This document shows, piece after piece, positions 26,101-34,794 of a stretch of 64,000 nt of DNA. The stretch's first letter is position 1. Every line of letters starts with the position of its first letter. Position numbers and translations under genes: made by a program. Source of the stretch: JAPLHP01 sp963720375 (GTDB taxonomy: Bacteria; Chloroflexota; Dehalococcoidia; UBA2247; RBG-13-53-26). Under the pieces are notes generated by a model, which worked only from the letters and a program-made list of their open reading frames with translations, did no database searches and was not told the DNA's origin. The DNA is taken from positions 1 through 64,000 of the forward strand of contig CAVRFM010000025.1 of the NCBI GenBank assembly GCA_963720375.1, read 5' to 3'.

Positions 26101-27015
26101 TCAGCCGCTTCCCAGGAAACCAAGCACTTCCTTGTTGAACCGGCCAGCCATCTCCCCACCCACAGAGTGTGAACCTCCGTCGATGCTGACCAGCTTCGCC
26201 CCTGTGATCCGAGAGGCCAATACTTCCGACGACTGCGGTGCTATCAGCCTGTCTTTGCTGCCCGTCAATACCAGCGTGGGAGACTGGACCAGGTGCAGTC
26301 GATCCAGGACATTGTGCGTCATCATGGCTTCGAGCTGTCCCACCGGAACTTTGGGCACGCCGAGTCTCAACAGAAGCTTGGCCAGCAGCACGATCATCAG
26401 TCTGTTGAACGGCCGGTTGAAGGTCCGCGAAAGCATGGCGCCCGTCAGCTTCCGGAGGTCCGCGGAGGCAAAGTCGGACCGCGATCGATTCCAGTTGGGT
26501 GTAGTCGCCTCTACCAAGTCAAAGAGCATGTCCCAAAGAGGTGGCCCGCCCGCGCTCGTGCTGCACAGAATCAGTTTGTCCACTCTTTGCGGGTGATCGA
26601 TGGCAATATGCTGCGCCACCATGCCTCCCATGGACATTCCCAGCAAGTGCGCCCTGTCTATCCCCAGAAAGTCCATCAGACCGATGGTATCACCAGCCAT
26701 CATGCCCATGCTGTACGGACCGGCCGGCTTGTCGCTGCCTCCAATGCCTCTGTTGTCGAAAGTGACAACGCGGTAGTGCCTGGCAAAGGTGCGCACTAGT
26801 CTGAACAAGGCGTTTTGGGAACCGGCGAAGCCGTTGATCACTATTAAGGATTGTTTGTCACGACGGACTTTGTAGCGTATATTGATGTCACCCACCTTCG
26901 GCGCCGGCATTTTCACATCCATCACCGCTAAGCGTGGCCTGTCACCACGGACTTTATAGCACAGATTAATGTCACCCACCTTCGTTACCGGCATTTCCAC
27001 CTCCATGTCAGACAA
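26101..27015 (-). CDS. Alpha/beta hydrolase with duplicated N-terminal segment
   Basis: 304 residues. Alpha/beta hydrolase fold with oxyanion-hole INGFAGSQ, strand VVTFDNRGIGGSDKP, nucleophile elbow LLGMSMGGMVAQH (Ser), acid in TGSKDRLIAP (Asp) and His in DGGSHSV. It resembles 3-oxoadipate enol-lactonase or carboxylesterase-type enzymes; the substrate is unknown. The N-terminus is odd: MPVTKVGDINLCYKVRGD is repeated 28 residues later as MPAPKVGDINIRYKVRRD. Normally only one copy forms the first strand, so the enzyme may really begin at the second copy. Confidence 0.85.
   Translation of the reverse strand: MSDMEVEMPVTKVGDINLCYKVRGDRPRLAVMDVKMPAPKVGDINIRYKVRRDKQSLIVINGFAGSQNALFRLVRTFARHYRVVTFDNRGIGGSDKPAGPYSMGMMAGDTIGLMDFLGIDRAHLLGMSMGGMVAQHIAIDHPQRVDKLILCSTSAGGPPLWDMLFDLVEATTPNWNRSRSDFASADLRKLTGAMLSRTFNRPFNRLMIVLLAKLLLRLGVPKVPVGQLEAMMTHNVLDRLHLVQSPTLVLTGSKDRLIAPQSSEVLASRITGAKLVSIDGGSHSVGGEMAGRFNKEVLGFLGSG
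26855..27008 (-). repeat. 84-bp tandem duplication inside the hydrolase gene
   Basis: The segment near 26855-26924 recurs at 26939-27008 with a spacing of exactly 84 bases. Shared words such as GTCACCCACCTTCG and CGGACTTT are kept and the rest is about 75 percent alike. In frame it duplicates 28 residues. The divergence shows the duplication is old. Confidence 0.75.
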
Positions 27016-27217
27016 TAAGTATCGGTGTGGTTCGAAGACGCACTAATCATATGATACAAGCCAGCCTCAATTCCAGTTTCACCACCTGACGAAGCCACAC
27101 AAGCTAACATATCATAGGGATTGCTGCCGCATGGCCTGATCAACCAAGGCCAGCGTGAAGGAATGCGGACACTACCGGGTCATGGTGTCGGCGAAGCTGA
27201 GAGAGATAGCACCTTGC

Positions 27218-27346
27218 CTATTTCCCCCAAACGGCATAGCCGATGAGAACACCTACTGCGATCAGGAACGCCGCCACCAGAACGATTAGGACGATATGAA
27301 CAAAACCTTCCTCGTGACTTACAAGTCTGTTTGAGACGTTCTTCAC
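27218..27346 (-). CDS. Small single-span membrane protein (42 aa)
   Basis: GTG at 27346 follows AGGAGGCTGAAA, a near-perfect ribosome binding site. The product is MKNVSNRLVSHEEGFVHIV, then a hydrophobic helix LIVLVAAFLIAVGVLIGYAV and the end WGK. It has one transmembrane segment and a short basic N-terminus. No family recognised; the strong ribosome binding site and the helix support a real gene. Confidence 0.55.
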   Translation of the reverse strand: MKNVSNRLVSHEEGFVHIVLIVLVAAFLIAVGVLIGYAVWGK

Positions 27347-27459
27347 TTTCAGCCTCCTATCCAGCCTTCTTAGGTTATCAGACAACCACTCCTCTTATGA
27401 TAAGGCTTTCTCCACCTGTCCGGTGGATAACCGCCTATTCATCATACCAGCCCAACCTC

Positions 27460-27478
27460 AGCTTGGATACAAAGGGAA
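27460..27478 (+). repeat. 19-bp dispersed repeat, copy 1
   Basis: AGCTTGGATACAAAGGGAA is identical to 28970-28988. The 17 bases at 27455-27471 also match 46590-46606 (ACCTCAGCTTGGATACA). Function unknown. Confidence 0.6.
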
Positions 27479-27615
27479 TTGGGGGCAAAGGGCTATGCTG
27501 GGCGTCTGAGGGAGGCTGCCTGGGAGCATCAAGTTTGGTCGCAGACGGGCGTCATGCTGGCTTCGAATAGACATAGAGGTACAAGGCAGTACCCTGAGTG
27601 CTTTAGTTACTTCCC

Positions 27616-27861
27616 TTACGCCCCTCCTTTGGGGCTTCCCTTGGTTACTTTGAAGTCGAAGTACGAATCACCCTCAACCGTCATGGAGACTTCAACCACG
27701 CGACCGCCTGGCATCTTTACCGAAGCTGACACAGGAAAGGCCTTCCTCGAAGTCAATCTTTGAGTTGTCATAGTAATGCGCTGCGGGTCTTCCCCAAGCT
27801 CCTTCTTTACTGCATTCCTGACAACTTCCTCAATCCAGTCTCCCGATTCTGTGCTCCTCAT
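27616..27861 (-). CDS. Hypothetical protein, 81 aa
   Basis: ATG 27861 is preceded by GGGAGGATCA, so this start is preferred over the longer frame to 27897. The 81-residue product begins MRSTESGDWIEEVVRNAVKK, a helix, followed by four predicted strands including FPVSASVKMPGGRVVEVSMT and YFDFKVTKG. It looks like a small alpha-beta domain. No recognised family and no operon partner. Confidence 0.55.
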   Translation of the reverse strand: MRSTESGDWIEEVVRNAVKKELGEDPQRITMTTQRLTSRKAFPVSASVKMPGGRVVEVSMTVEGDSYFDFKVTKGSPKGGA

Positions 27862-28174
27862 TGATCCTCCCTTCCACGGTTCCTGCCTCAAGGGCATCTC
27901 TCGTTCTTTATGATCAGTCTCCGCCGATTATACCACTTGTCAAGCTGTACCCAACGGAGTTTGGACCATATGCTTGGCCTTGGAGCTAGAGGCTGATGCA
28001 CAAATCGATTGCCGGACACACCGGAATAACACAGCTTAAGAAGAAGGCGAAAAGCAGGACATTACAGACCAGAAAGAATTACAATAGAACCGCCAGGGAA
28101 CAGTGCGACGGCCTCTGAACTGTCTATTAATTCCAAGGCCCAACTGCCCCACTGTATGTACACAGAGGAGAAAA
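27862..28174. other. Intergenic, no gene seen
   Basis: A 313-base gap between divergent genes (27861 minus and 28175 plus). It must hold both promoters. I see no clear consensus boxes, repeats or RNA structure. Confidence 0.5.
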
Positions 28175-28780
28175 ATGACAACAAACCAGCCTACTACAAA
28201 GAATCCAAACAGCCAGAGAAAGACATGGTTTCTGGTAATCGTCTCGACCCTTCTCGGTATTGCTGTCATAGTGGCGACAATTGAACTTGCCCGCGAAGGC
28301 ACATTTGCCTTCGTTGCTGCCAACCGTAACCGACTGGTTGCCGCCGAAATCGCGTTATTCAGCATATTTGTGGTAGAAGCAATAGGCCGAATCGCCAACG
28401 TGTACTTCCACCAGTTCGACGTCTTGCCAAGCGGCATGTCTATTCGGACGCTCATCCGTATCGTGGCCTATCTGGTCGCAGGTGTGGCCGCAGTCTCCAT
28501 ACTGGCTTCCAACTCTGCTCTGGCCATTGGGGTTGGCAGCATGACTGGAATCGTTATTGCATTCGCTGCGCAGAGCCTGCTTAGTAACGTGCTGGCTGGC
28601 ATGTTCTTGGCCACCAGCCGTCTGGTGCGGGGAGGCAGCGAACTTACTATCATGGGAAAAACAGGACGCCTTGTTGAGATCAGACTCATCTACACGATTA
28701 TTGATACTGGAGAGAAGTTAGTTTTCATACCCAATTCGGTAATGATGAGCAACGCTATTGAGCGCAAGAAGGAATCCTAG
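28175..28780 (+). CDS. MscS-like small-conductance mechanosensitive channel family protein
   Basis: 202 residues from ATG 28175, preceded by GAGGAGAAAA; the longer frame from 28103 is rejected. Three hydrophobic helices (FLVIVSTLLGIAVIVATIEL, AEIALFSIFVVEAIG and IVAYLVAGVAAVSILASNSA) lead to the glycine/alanine-rich pore helix GVGSMTGIVIAFAAQSLLSN. A short MscS beta domain follows (GKTGRLVEIRLIYTIIDTGE, LVFIPNSVMMS). The C-terminal alpha-beta domain of full MscS is missing, so it is a minimal form. Proposed role is release of solutes on membrane stretch. Confidence 0.82.
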   Translation: MTTNQPTTKNPNSQRKTWFLVIVSTLLGIAVIVATIELAREGTFAFVAANRNRLVAAEIALFSIFVVEAIGRIANVYFHQFDVLPSGMSIRTLIRIVAYLVAGVAAVSILASNSALAIGVGSMTGIVIAFAAQSLLSNVLAGMFLATSRLVRGGSELTIMGKTGRLVEIRLIYTIIDTGEKLVFIPNSVMMSNAIERKKES

Positions 28781-28855
28781 TGGTTTGACTCTGTCTGCTG
28801 GAGAAGCAAAACACAGAAGCGGCAAAGTCAACTGTCTACTGTAGAGGTTTCAGAG

Positions 28856-28927
28856 TGAGCCGCCAGGAAGTTGAACCCGAACATTCTGATTAAACATCAG
28901 GTGCTCTTCCAATTGAGCTAGCGGTCC
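28856..28927 (-). pseudogene. tRNA-Lys pseudogene
   Basis: The 72-base minus-strand sequence aligns with tRNA-Lys(UUU) at 4273-4344: acceptor GGACCGC/GCGGCTC (one mismatch), D arm TAGCTCAATTGGAAGAGCA, anticodon stem CTGA/TCAG. The loop is TGTTTAA, with G instead of the invariant U33. The T stem cannot form (TTCGG against TTCCT), although the GTTCAA loop remains. It would not be a working tRNA. It is likely an old target or scar of a mobile element. Confidence 0.75.
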
Positions 28928-28969
28928 ACGCATCTTATTTCAGCTTTTTCGCGGTCTGTCTGAAACAGT

Positions 28970-28988
28970 AGCTTGGATACAAAGGGAA
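28970..28988 (+). repeat. 19-bp dispersed repeat, copy 2, beside the tRNA-Lys pseudogene
   Basis: Exact copy of 27460-27478, lying 43 bases from the tRNA-Lys pseudogene. Together with the partial copy near 46.6 kb it may mark former element ends. Confidence 0.6.
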
Positions 28989-29146
28989 GACAGACACTAT
29001 GTTTGATCGTGTTTGAAGGCAAGAGTCCACTGCCTACTTGCTCAGCACAGCCTACCGCACAGTAATATAATCAGAATTCGACTATTATGTTGCATAGAGA
29101 CTAATTGCAGCCGCTGCGAGGAAGGACTCCAGTCTGCCGGGGAGAA

Positions 29147-31954
29147 TCAATCACCCAACCACTTGACTACTTCATGAGGCATATGCCGCAGCAATCCGCT
29201 TTTCATAGTGCACCTGGGTAAGGAGTTCAGAAAAACCCTGCCATAAGGCTTGGTCTGCAAACGCCGGTCCAAGACAACCACTACCCCGCGGTCGCTCCAG
29301 CTACGGATAAGACGGCCAAAACCCTGTTTGAACTTGAGTATCGCCAGGGGAACCATATATTGATTGAAGGGATCATCAAACAGCTCGGCCCGGGCAGAGA
29401 AGATGGGATCATTGGGAACGCCGAAGGGCAAACGGGCTATCACCAGGACACTCAGCGCTTTCCCCACCACATCAACCCCCTCCCAGAAAGCGGCCGTGCC
29501 CATCAGCAAGGACTGGGGATTATCCTTGAACCTGGCCAGAAGCTTCTTGGGACTGCCGTCAATCCCCTGCCCCAGGACCAGAATGCCTTCTTCATCAAGA
29601 GTGGGCTGGATAGCGCTGTAACAATTACGAAGGGCAGCATGGGAGGTGAACAGGACCAGGGTGCGACCCCGTGTCGCCCGGCAAAGATCCACCAGCGATT
29701 CCGCCACCCCCCGCTGGTAGCCCGGCCTCTCGGGCTCCGGGATATCCTGAGGGAGATAGATCATGGTGGACTTCACATAATCAAAGGGGGGATCTATGGC
29801 CAGCTCGCCAGCCTCTGCCAACCCCAGAGAGCCTTTGATATACTCAAAGCTGCCATCGATGCTCAGGGTAGCGCTGGTGAGTACAACACAGTCCTTCTTG
29901 GAGAATAAGGATTCCTCCAGTACCCGCCCTACATGCAACGGAGCAGAATTCAGGCAGAGACCCCCCGACACCTTGAGGGAAGCCCAATAAATATCATGCG
30001 CCCCCGGTTTGGCTATGATGGAGTCCGTCTGGAGCCGTAACCCGTGAACCTGCTGCCGCGTGAAGGATATCTCTGCCAGCGAGCTGTTCAAGTCCGGATT
30101 TCTCCTATCGGGCAAGTCCTCCATCATGGTGTAGAGCTCACTTAAGCCGCTCTCGATACTCCCAAGATCAAAATCAAGATTCTCCCAGGACAGCTCTACT
30201 TCAGCCCACGCCGGCTGACTGCGGAGTTCGCCGGTAAGCTTCAGTCGCCGCTCATAGTCCCCGGGTTCTTCAGGATGGTGGAAGTTCAGGAAATGAGTCA
30301 AAACATCAAAAAGCTCAGCCACCCGGGTCCGAGCCAGCTTGGCTTTGCCCTGCAGACCTTCAACCTTGTTCCCTATTTCCTTCCGCCTCGATGAAGCTAC
30401 CGAGGTAGTGCGCAGATAACTGCGGAGTTGAAACAGAAACCCTCCCCTGTCGCCAAACCGGTCCAGGCATTCATAGAGGTCTTGATCCGCAATCTGGAAC
30501 CCCAGTTGCTCAGTGGCCTCTTCCTCCAGGTGATGCGCTTCGTCAATGATCAAACAACTGTATTCGGGTAATATTCCCCCCTTCACCATGTCAGACAGGA
30601 GGAGAGCATGATTGACCACTATCAGATGAGCCCCTTCCGTCTTCTGCCTGCCGCGGTAAAGGAAACAACCGTCCGGATAGTGCGGGCAGCGCTCAATGAC
30701 ACAGTTCTCTTCCGAGGCACAAACCCTGCTCCACAGGGCGGATTCACTTAGATTGAGGTTGAGCTCGGCGCGGTCACCGCTGGGCGTTGAGTAAATCCAG
30801 AGCAGGAGGCGGAGCAGAAATCTGGCCTCTTCCCACGCTAATCCGGGGGTCTTGCGCCAGGAGTGCCACCGCCTGAGGCAGAGGTAATTACTGCGGCCCT
30901 TGAGCAGGGCTACCTGAAGGTTGGAGTTCACCTCCCCGTCTCCGGCCTTGCCCAGAGCCCGGAGCAGATCGGGAATATCTTTATGCATCAGCTGTTCCTG
31001 GAGATTGATGGTGTTGGTGGAGATGACCACAGGGCTATTGTTGTCCAGCGCAAAGAAGATCGCCGGCAGCAGATAGGCAACGGACTTGCCGATGCCGGTG
31101 CCTGCTTCTACGACAAGGTACTGCCCGTTGTTCAACGCTTTGGCCACTTCCTGCATCATGGAGACCTGGCCCGGACGGTACTCAAAGCCCGGGAAAGCCT
31201 CTGCCAGCAGACCGCCTTCGCTGAGAAAAGCAGTCAGCCTGTCCAGGTCCAGCGGCTTGAGGACGCTGTCGGGTACCAGGGGTTCCCTCTGCGGCAGATC
31301 CAGGGCCTGCGGGTTGAAGTCCGCTCCCCAGGCCTCTCTGTCCCAGAGGGAAACCTCCCCCACTTTGCTCCTCTCCAGGTCGAGGAATATGGAGCGCCAC
31401 GGCCAGTTGGCAGTCATAGTCAGGCGATTGATCTCCGCAACCAGAGGGAGGGCCAGTTGAGAAGCCTTATCCAACAGCGACAGGAAGACCTCTTTGCCCA
31501 TCACGGCATCGGCCAAGGCACGGTGCTGCACAGGGTAGGGTATCTCCAGTTCCCTGGCCAACGTGGTCAGAGTGTAGTCCGTGAGCTGGGGGAGAAGGAT
31601 GTTCGCCACATCGAGAATATCAAAGGTGGTGTTGGAGAAATCCAGCCCTTGAGCACGAAGGAAGTTCAGGTCGAACTGGATATTCTGCCCTATAATGGGA
31701 CAGTCTCCGATAAAAGAGAGCAGGCTGTCCGATACTGCCGGAAAGGACGGGGCGGTTGACACTTCCTCCGGGGCGATGCCCGTGAGCAGGCGGATGCGGT
31801 AGGGAATGGGGCACTGGGGATTGACCATGGTGTGGAAGGTCTCCAGCACCTTCTCACCCTTAAACTTGACCGCACCTATCTCAATGATGCGGTCCTTTTC
31901 CGGATCAAGTCCGGTAGTCTCCAGGTCAAGCGAGACACATGTCTGGCTAGTCAT
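29147..31954 (-). CDS. DnaQ-like exonuclease fused to DinG-family helicase
   Basis: 935 residues. Residues 1-170 are a DEDDh 3'-5' exonuclease: CVSLDLETTGLDPEKDRIIE (first Asp and Glu), GQNIQFDLNFLRAQGLDF, and HRALADAVMG (His and last Asp). From about 250 a superfamily 2 helicase follows, with Walker A EAGTGIGKSVAYLLPA, iron-sulphur Cys residues in VCASEENCVIERCPHYPDGC, DEAH box LIIDEAHHLEEE, and C-terminal motifs ILVLGQGIDGS and QGFGRLIRSW. This is the Gram-positive-type DinG architecture. The family unwinds unusual DNA structures during repair. It stands alone on the minus strand. Confidence 0.93.
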   Translation of the reverse strand: MTSQTCVSLDLETTGLDPEKDRIIEIGAVKFKGEKVLETFHTMVNPQCPIPYRIRLLTGIAPEEVSTAPSFPAVSDSLLSFIGDCPIIGQNIQFDLNFLRAQGLDFSNTTFDILDVANILLPQLTDYTLTTLARELEIPYPVQHRALADAVMGKEVFLSLLDKASQLALPLVAEINRLTMTANWPWRSIFLDLERSKVGEVSLWDREAWGADFNPQALDLPQREPLVPDSVLKPLDLDRLTAFLSEGGLLAEAFPGFEYRPGQVSMMQEVAKALNNGQYLVVEAGTGIGKSVAYLLPAIFFALDNNSPVVISTNTINLQEQLMHKDIPDLLRALGKAGDGEVNSNLQVALLKGRSNYLCLRRWHSWRKTPGLAWEEARFLLRLLLWIYSTPSGDRAELNLNLSESALWSRVCASEENCVIERCPHYPDGCFLYRGRQKTEGAHLIVVNHALLLSDMVKGGILPEYSCLIIDEAHHLEEEATEQLGFQIADQDLYECLDRFGDRGGFLFQLRSYLRTTSVASSRRKEIGNKVEGLQGKAKLARTRVAELFDVLTHFLNFHHPEEPGDYERRLKLTGELRSQPAWAEVELSWENLDFDLGSIESGLSELYTMMEDLPDRRNPDLNSSLAEISFTRQQVHGLRLQTDSIIAKPGAHDIYWASLKVSGGLCLNSAPLHVGRVLEESLFSKKDCVVLTSATLSIDGSFEYIKGSLGLAEAGELAIDPPFDYVKSTMIYLPQDIPEPERPGYQRGVAESLVDLCRATRGRTLVLFTSHAALRNCYSAIQPTLDEEGILVLGQGIDGSPKKLLARFKDNPQSLLMGTAAFWEGVDVVGKALSVLVIARLPFGVPNDPIFSARAELFDDPFNQYMVPLAILKFKQGFGRLIRSWSDRGVVVVLDRRLQTKPYGRVFLNSLPRCTMKSGLLRHMPHEVVKWLGD

Positions 31955-31994
31955 AGGCCCCCGAACATCTCATCATTCTCTATTAGATATAGGC

Positions 31995-32645
31995 CTAGCC
32001 CGAGAATGGGGAGCCTACCCAGTGAGGCAAATGCGCGAGGAGATTCGAGAAAATCCAGGTATAGAAATAGATCTCGATAATGGCGCGAGGCAGCCGGCCC
32101 ACGAAGGTGAAGAAAAGGAACTTGGGCAGCGACAATTTCAGCGCTCCGGCAGCAATCCCTACGAAGTCAAAAACAAAAAGGGGCAGAAAGGCAAAGGTGA
32201 CAACAGTGAGCCAACCATGACGCTTCATCCAGCCCTCCGCCGTCCTGTACCTCTGGAAACGCTCCAGCTTGAATAGATGCCGTCCCCCGTAGCCCACGTA
32301 ATAGCTGGTCACTTCTCCCAGCGTGCTGCCCACAGCAGCTATCAGCGCTACCAGGAGCGGATTGCCAACCGCGGCGACAACCACATTCAGCGCCTGCCCC
32401 GGGAAAAAGAAATGGACAGGCACGATAACGCTCAGAGAGGGCAGCAGGTTTGCCAGGAAGACACCGAGGTAGCCGTATTTCCTGAGCTCCGCCAACCGTA
32501 TCGGCGGGAGGAAATGAACCAACACCACCAGAAGGACAAGGAAGGCAATAGAAATGGCAATCAAGGCCAGAAGGGCCTTCACCCTCCTGGGGGTGACCTG
32601 AGGGACTGCCTCCTGTATTTCAGCTATAAATTCGCTGGCTTTCAT
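31995..32645 (-). CDS. VTT-domain (DedA/SNARE-associated) membrane protein
   Basis: 216 residues from ATG 32645; a TTG at 32651 overlapping the ispE stop is an alternative. A long hydrophobic N-terminal helix (ALLALIAISIAFLVLLVVLV) is followed by the VTT domain: GYLGVFLANLLPSLSVIVPV, FFFPGQALNVVVAAVGNPLL, GSTLGEVTSYYVGYGGRHLF, then FVFDFVGIAAGALKLSLPKF and GRLPRAIIEIYFY. This family includes phospholipid scramblases and transporters of the DedA type. Last gene of the rsmA-ispE operon. Confidence 0.85.
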   Translation of the reverse strand: MKASEFIAEIQEAVPQVTPRRVKALLALIAISIAFLVLLVVLVHFLPPIRLAELRKYGYLGVFLANLLPSLSVIVPVHFFFPGQALNVVVAAVGNPLLVALIAAVGSTLGEVTSYYVGYGGRHLFKLERFQRYRTAEGWMKRHGWLTVVTFAFLPLFVFDFVGIAAGALKLSLPKFLFFTFVGRLPRAIIEIYFYTWIFSNLLAHLPHWVGSPFSG

Positions 32646-32647
32646 TT

Positions 32648-33511
32648 TCAAAGGGTCCCGGCCAGATAGGCTTCCACCCTCTCCTTCTTCAGGCGTTTAC
32701 AGATTTCCTCGCCCTCAGCCCTGTCATTCACCAACGTGAAGAGGACAGGCCCCGCACCGGCCAGGTGTACCTCGCTCGCTCCGGCGGCCAGAAAGCGCTG
32801 CCAATAGCCATCAAGCCCCGGAAAGAACGATGGGGCCACATAGTCAAATATATTATAACAGACATGGGGGACAGCCCTTTCCCCTTCCTTTATCAACCCG
32901 GCCATCCTCCGGGTATGTTGTCCGCGGGTGAACCGGGAAGGGTCCAACAGGGCATACATTTTCTGTGTCTTGCCGCTGACATTGACAGGGGGTCTGACCA
33001 AGACAACCCAGGTCCTGGGCAGAGAAGGCAATGTCGCTACCCTATCGCCTCTCCCCCGTACCAGGGCTGTGGTAGCGCCGGAAACAAAGAAAGATACGTC
33101 AGAACCCAAACCTGCGGCTATCCCCTGCAGCTTCTCCGGGGCCAGCTTCAGACCCCAGATTTCATTAAGGCCTTGCAGTGTCGCTGCAGCATCGCTGCTG
33201 CCACCGCCGAGTCCACCGGCCAGCGGAATAGACTTCTCCAGGCGGATGGCCACACCGTGATCCGGACCGGCGACAGCCTGCATCAATCCGGCCGCCCTGA
33301 AGACCAGGTTGTTCGGGGAAACCAGCTCCGGAACGTTGCAGCTTATAAAGATATGCTCATGAGGTTCAAAGGTAAGGACATCAGCAAGGTCGATGGCCTG
33401 CATGATGCTGGCAATCTCATGATAACCATCCTCCCGCCGGCCCAGAACCTCGAAGGTGAGGTTGATCTTGGCATAGGCCTTACGGGGCTTGACCGCAGCC
33501 TTACTCTTCAT
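32648..33511 (-). CDS. ispE: 4-diphosphocytidyl-2-C-methyl-D-erythritol kinase
   Basis: 287 residues. GHMP kinase: the N-terminal KAYAKINLTFEVLGRREDGY with the conserved Lys and the HEIASIMQAIDL segment, the ATP loop PLAGGLGGGSSDAAATLQGL with the catalytic Asp in SSDAA, and the C-terminal GAGPVLFTLVND. It phosphorylates CDP-methylerythritol in the non-mevalonate isoprenoid pathway. The start overlaps the end of rsmA by 11 bases, the common rsmA-ispE pairing. Confidence 0.95.
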   Translation of the reverse strand: MKSKAAVKPRKAYAKINLTFEVLGRREDGYHEIASIMQAIDLADVLTFEPHEHIFISCNVPELVSPNNLVFRAAGLMQAVAGPDHGVAIRLEKSIPLAGGLGGGSSDAAATLQGLNEIWGLKLAPEKLQGIAAGLGSDVSFFVSGATTALVRGRGDRVATLPSLPRTWVVLVRPPVNVSGKTQKMYALLDPSRFTRGQHTRRMAGLIKEGERAVPHVCYNIFDYVAPSFFPGLDGYWQRFLAAGASEVHLAGAGPVLFTLVNDRAEGEEICKRLKKERVEAYLAGTL

Positions 33512-34364
33512 GATGGGGCATCTCCTCGAGTATCTCCGCCCACTCCCGGAGGTTCAGGGTCTCGGCCCGGCGTTTGGAGTCTATGTTCGCCTTCTGCAGC
33601 AAGTCGGCAGCGTCCTTGGGCGGTATGCCCAGGCCCTGGGCTAACGAATTCCGCAGCTGCTTCCGCGGCGCGCTGAAGCCAGCCCGGACCACATCAAAAA
33701 AGTCGCTGACCCGGGACACCGCGACCGGAGGCTGTTTATAAAGCTCAACGCGGAGTATGACAGAGTCCACTTTGGGCGGAGGGTAGAAGCTTTTGGATGG
33801 CGCATGACCGGCGATAGTCGGCTTGCCGTAGAACTGGACGCTCACGGCGAGTATGCTCATGTCACCGGGCTGCGCTACTATGGCTTTCCCCACTTCCTTC
33901 TGGACCATGACCACCATAATGGAAGGCTTAAGCGACGCTTCCAGAAAATGCCTGAGGATGGGAGAGGTAATGTAATAAGGGATATCGGCCACCACCTTGT
34001 AGCCGGGCGAGGTACCCTCGACCCCAACCCCGGCCAGAAGCAGCCCCGGATCAGTCCGGAGTACATCGGAGGTGACGATGGTGATATTAGGTATGCCGGC
34101 CACAACTTCGCTCAGCGCAGATGCCATGGCACTATCTGTCTCAACGGCAATGACTCTGCCTGCATGCATAGCCAGCTCTTTGGTCAAGACACCCAATCCC
34201 GGGCCAACCTCGATCACCACATCCTGGGGAGTCAGATCTGCCGCCGAGACTATGCGCTGCAGCACCCGCCTATCAACAAGGAAATGCTGGCCCAGGCTCT
34301 TCCGTGCCCGGAGGCCGAAATGACCCAGTAAGCCCTTTACCTCTGCAGTCGGGGAACTTTCCAT
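33501..34364 (-). CDS. rsmA: 16S rRNA (adenine1518/1519-N6)-dimethyltransferase
   Basis: 287 residues. The SAM-binding pattern is classical: ARKSLGQHFLVDRRVLQRIV, then VVIEVGPGLGVLTKELAMHA, VIAVETDSAMASAL, and the catalytic VVADIPYYITSPILRHFLE (NLPY-type motif here as DIPYY, with N replaced by D). It dimethylates two adjacent adenines near the 3' end of 16S rRNA. It starts 31 bases after the SRP RNA gene and is probably co-transcribed with ispE and the VTT gene. Confidence 0.94.
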   Translation of the reverse strand: MESSPTAEVKGLLGHFGLRARKSLGQHFLVDRRVLQRIVSAADLTPQDVVIEVGPGLGVLTKELAMHAGRVIAVETDSAMASALSEVVAGIPNITIVTSDVLRTDPGLLLAGVGVEGTSPGYKVVADIPYYITSPILRHFLEASLKPSIMVVMVQKEVGKAIVAQPGDMSILAVSVQFYGKPTIAGHAPSKSFYPPPKVDSVILRVELYKQPPVAVSRVSDFFDVVRAGFSAPRKQLRNSLAQGLGIPPKDAADLLQKANIDSKRRAETLNLREWAEILEEMPHHEE

Positions 34365-34394
34365 CTCAGATCAAATTATCCTGGAAATCAACAA

Positions 34395-34665
34395 GGGTCG
34401 TGCACCCACTTTTGGCCTGGCCCTATGGCTTTCCATCCCTTGAACGGCTCCAACCAGGAGAACCTGTGGCACCCAGAACGGGCTACTTACCGCTGCTTCC
34501 TTCCGGACCTGACGGACTTCGTAGTGTCCTGCCGCACAGGGCCCGGTCTTCAATACCGCTCAATTGAGTCAGTCCCACAAGACAACAGGCCGGGAGCAGG
34601 AATTCAGTCCCGCTATAGCGGATTTCGGGTACAGGGCACCGCTAACTCCCCACCTAGCACGACCC
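34395..34665 (-). ncRNA. ffs: Signal recognition particle RNA, large bacterial type
   Basis: On the minus strand the invariant apical loop is exact: GTCAGGTCCGGAAGGAAGCA, then GCGGTAAGTAGCCCGTTC and GGGTGCCACAGG. Upstream lie the Alu-domain segments GTGCTAGGTGGGGAGTTAGC and GGTGCCCTGTACCCG, as in the Bacillus-type large RNA. The ends pair over nine bases (GGGTCGTGC at 34657-34665 with GCACGACCC at 34395-34403), giving about 271 bases, the usual length for the large form. It binds Ffh to target nascent membrane proteins. Confidence 0.93.
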
Positions 34666-34794
34666 AAAGCCAATGTTAGCCTCCCCCGCCGCTCTTGTCA
34701 AAGCACCGAGACGGTGATCGGAAAGAGGAGAGCTGAGAACGGTCTTCAGGCAAAACACAATGGGGAGTCAAGAAACCAAATCCCGGAAAGGCGG

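Noticed and set aside
34371..34679. Reading frames of 60-100 codons on both strands
   Set aside because: They lie in the SRP RNA gene, whose conserved loop and terminal helix explain the sequence.
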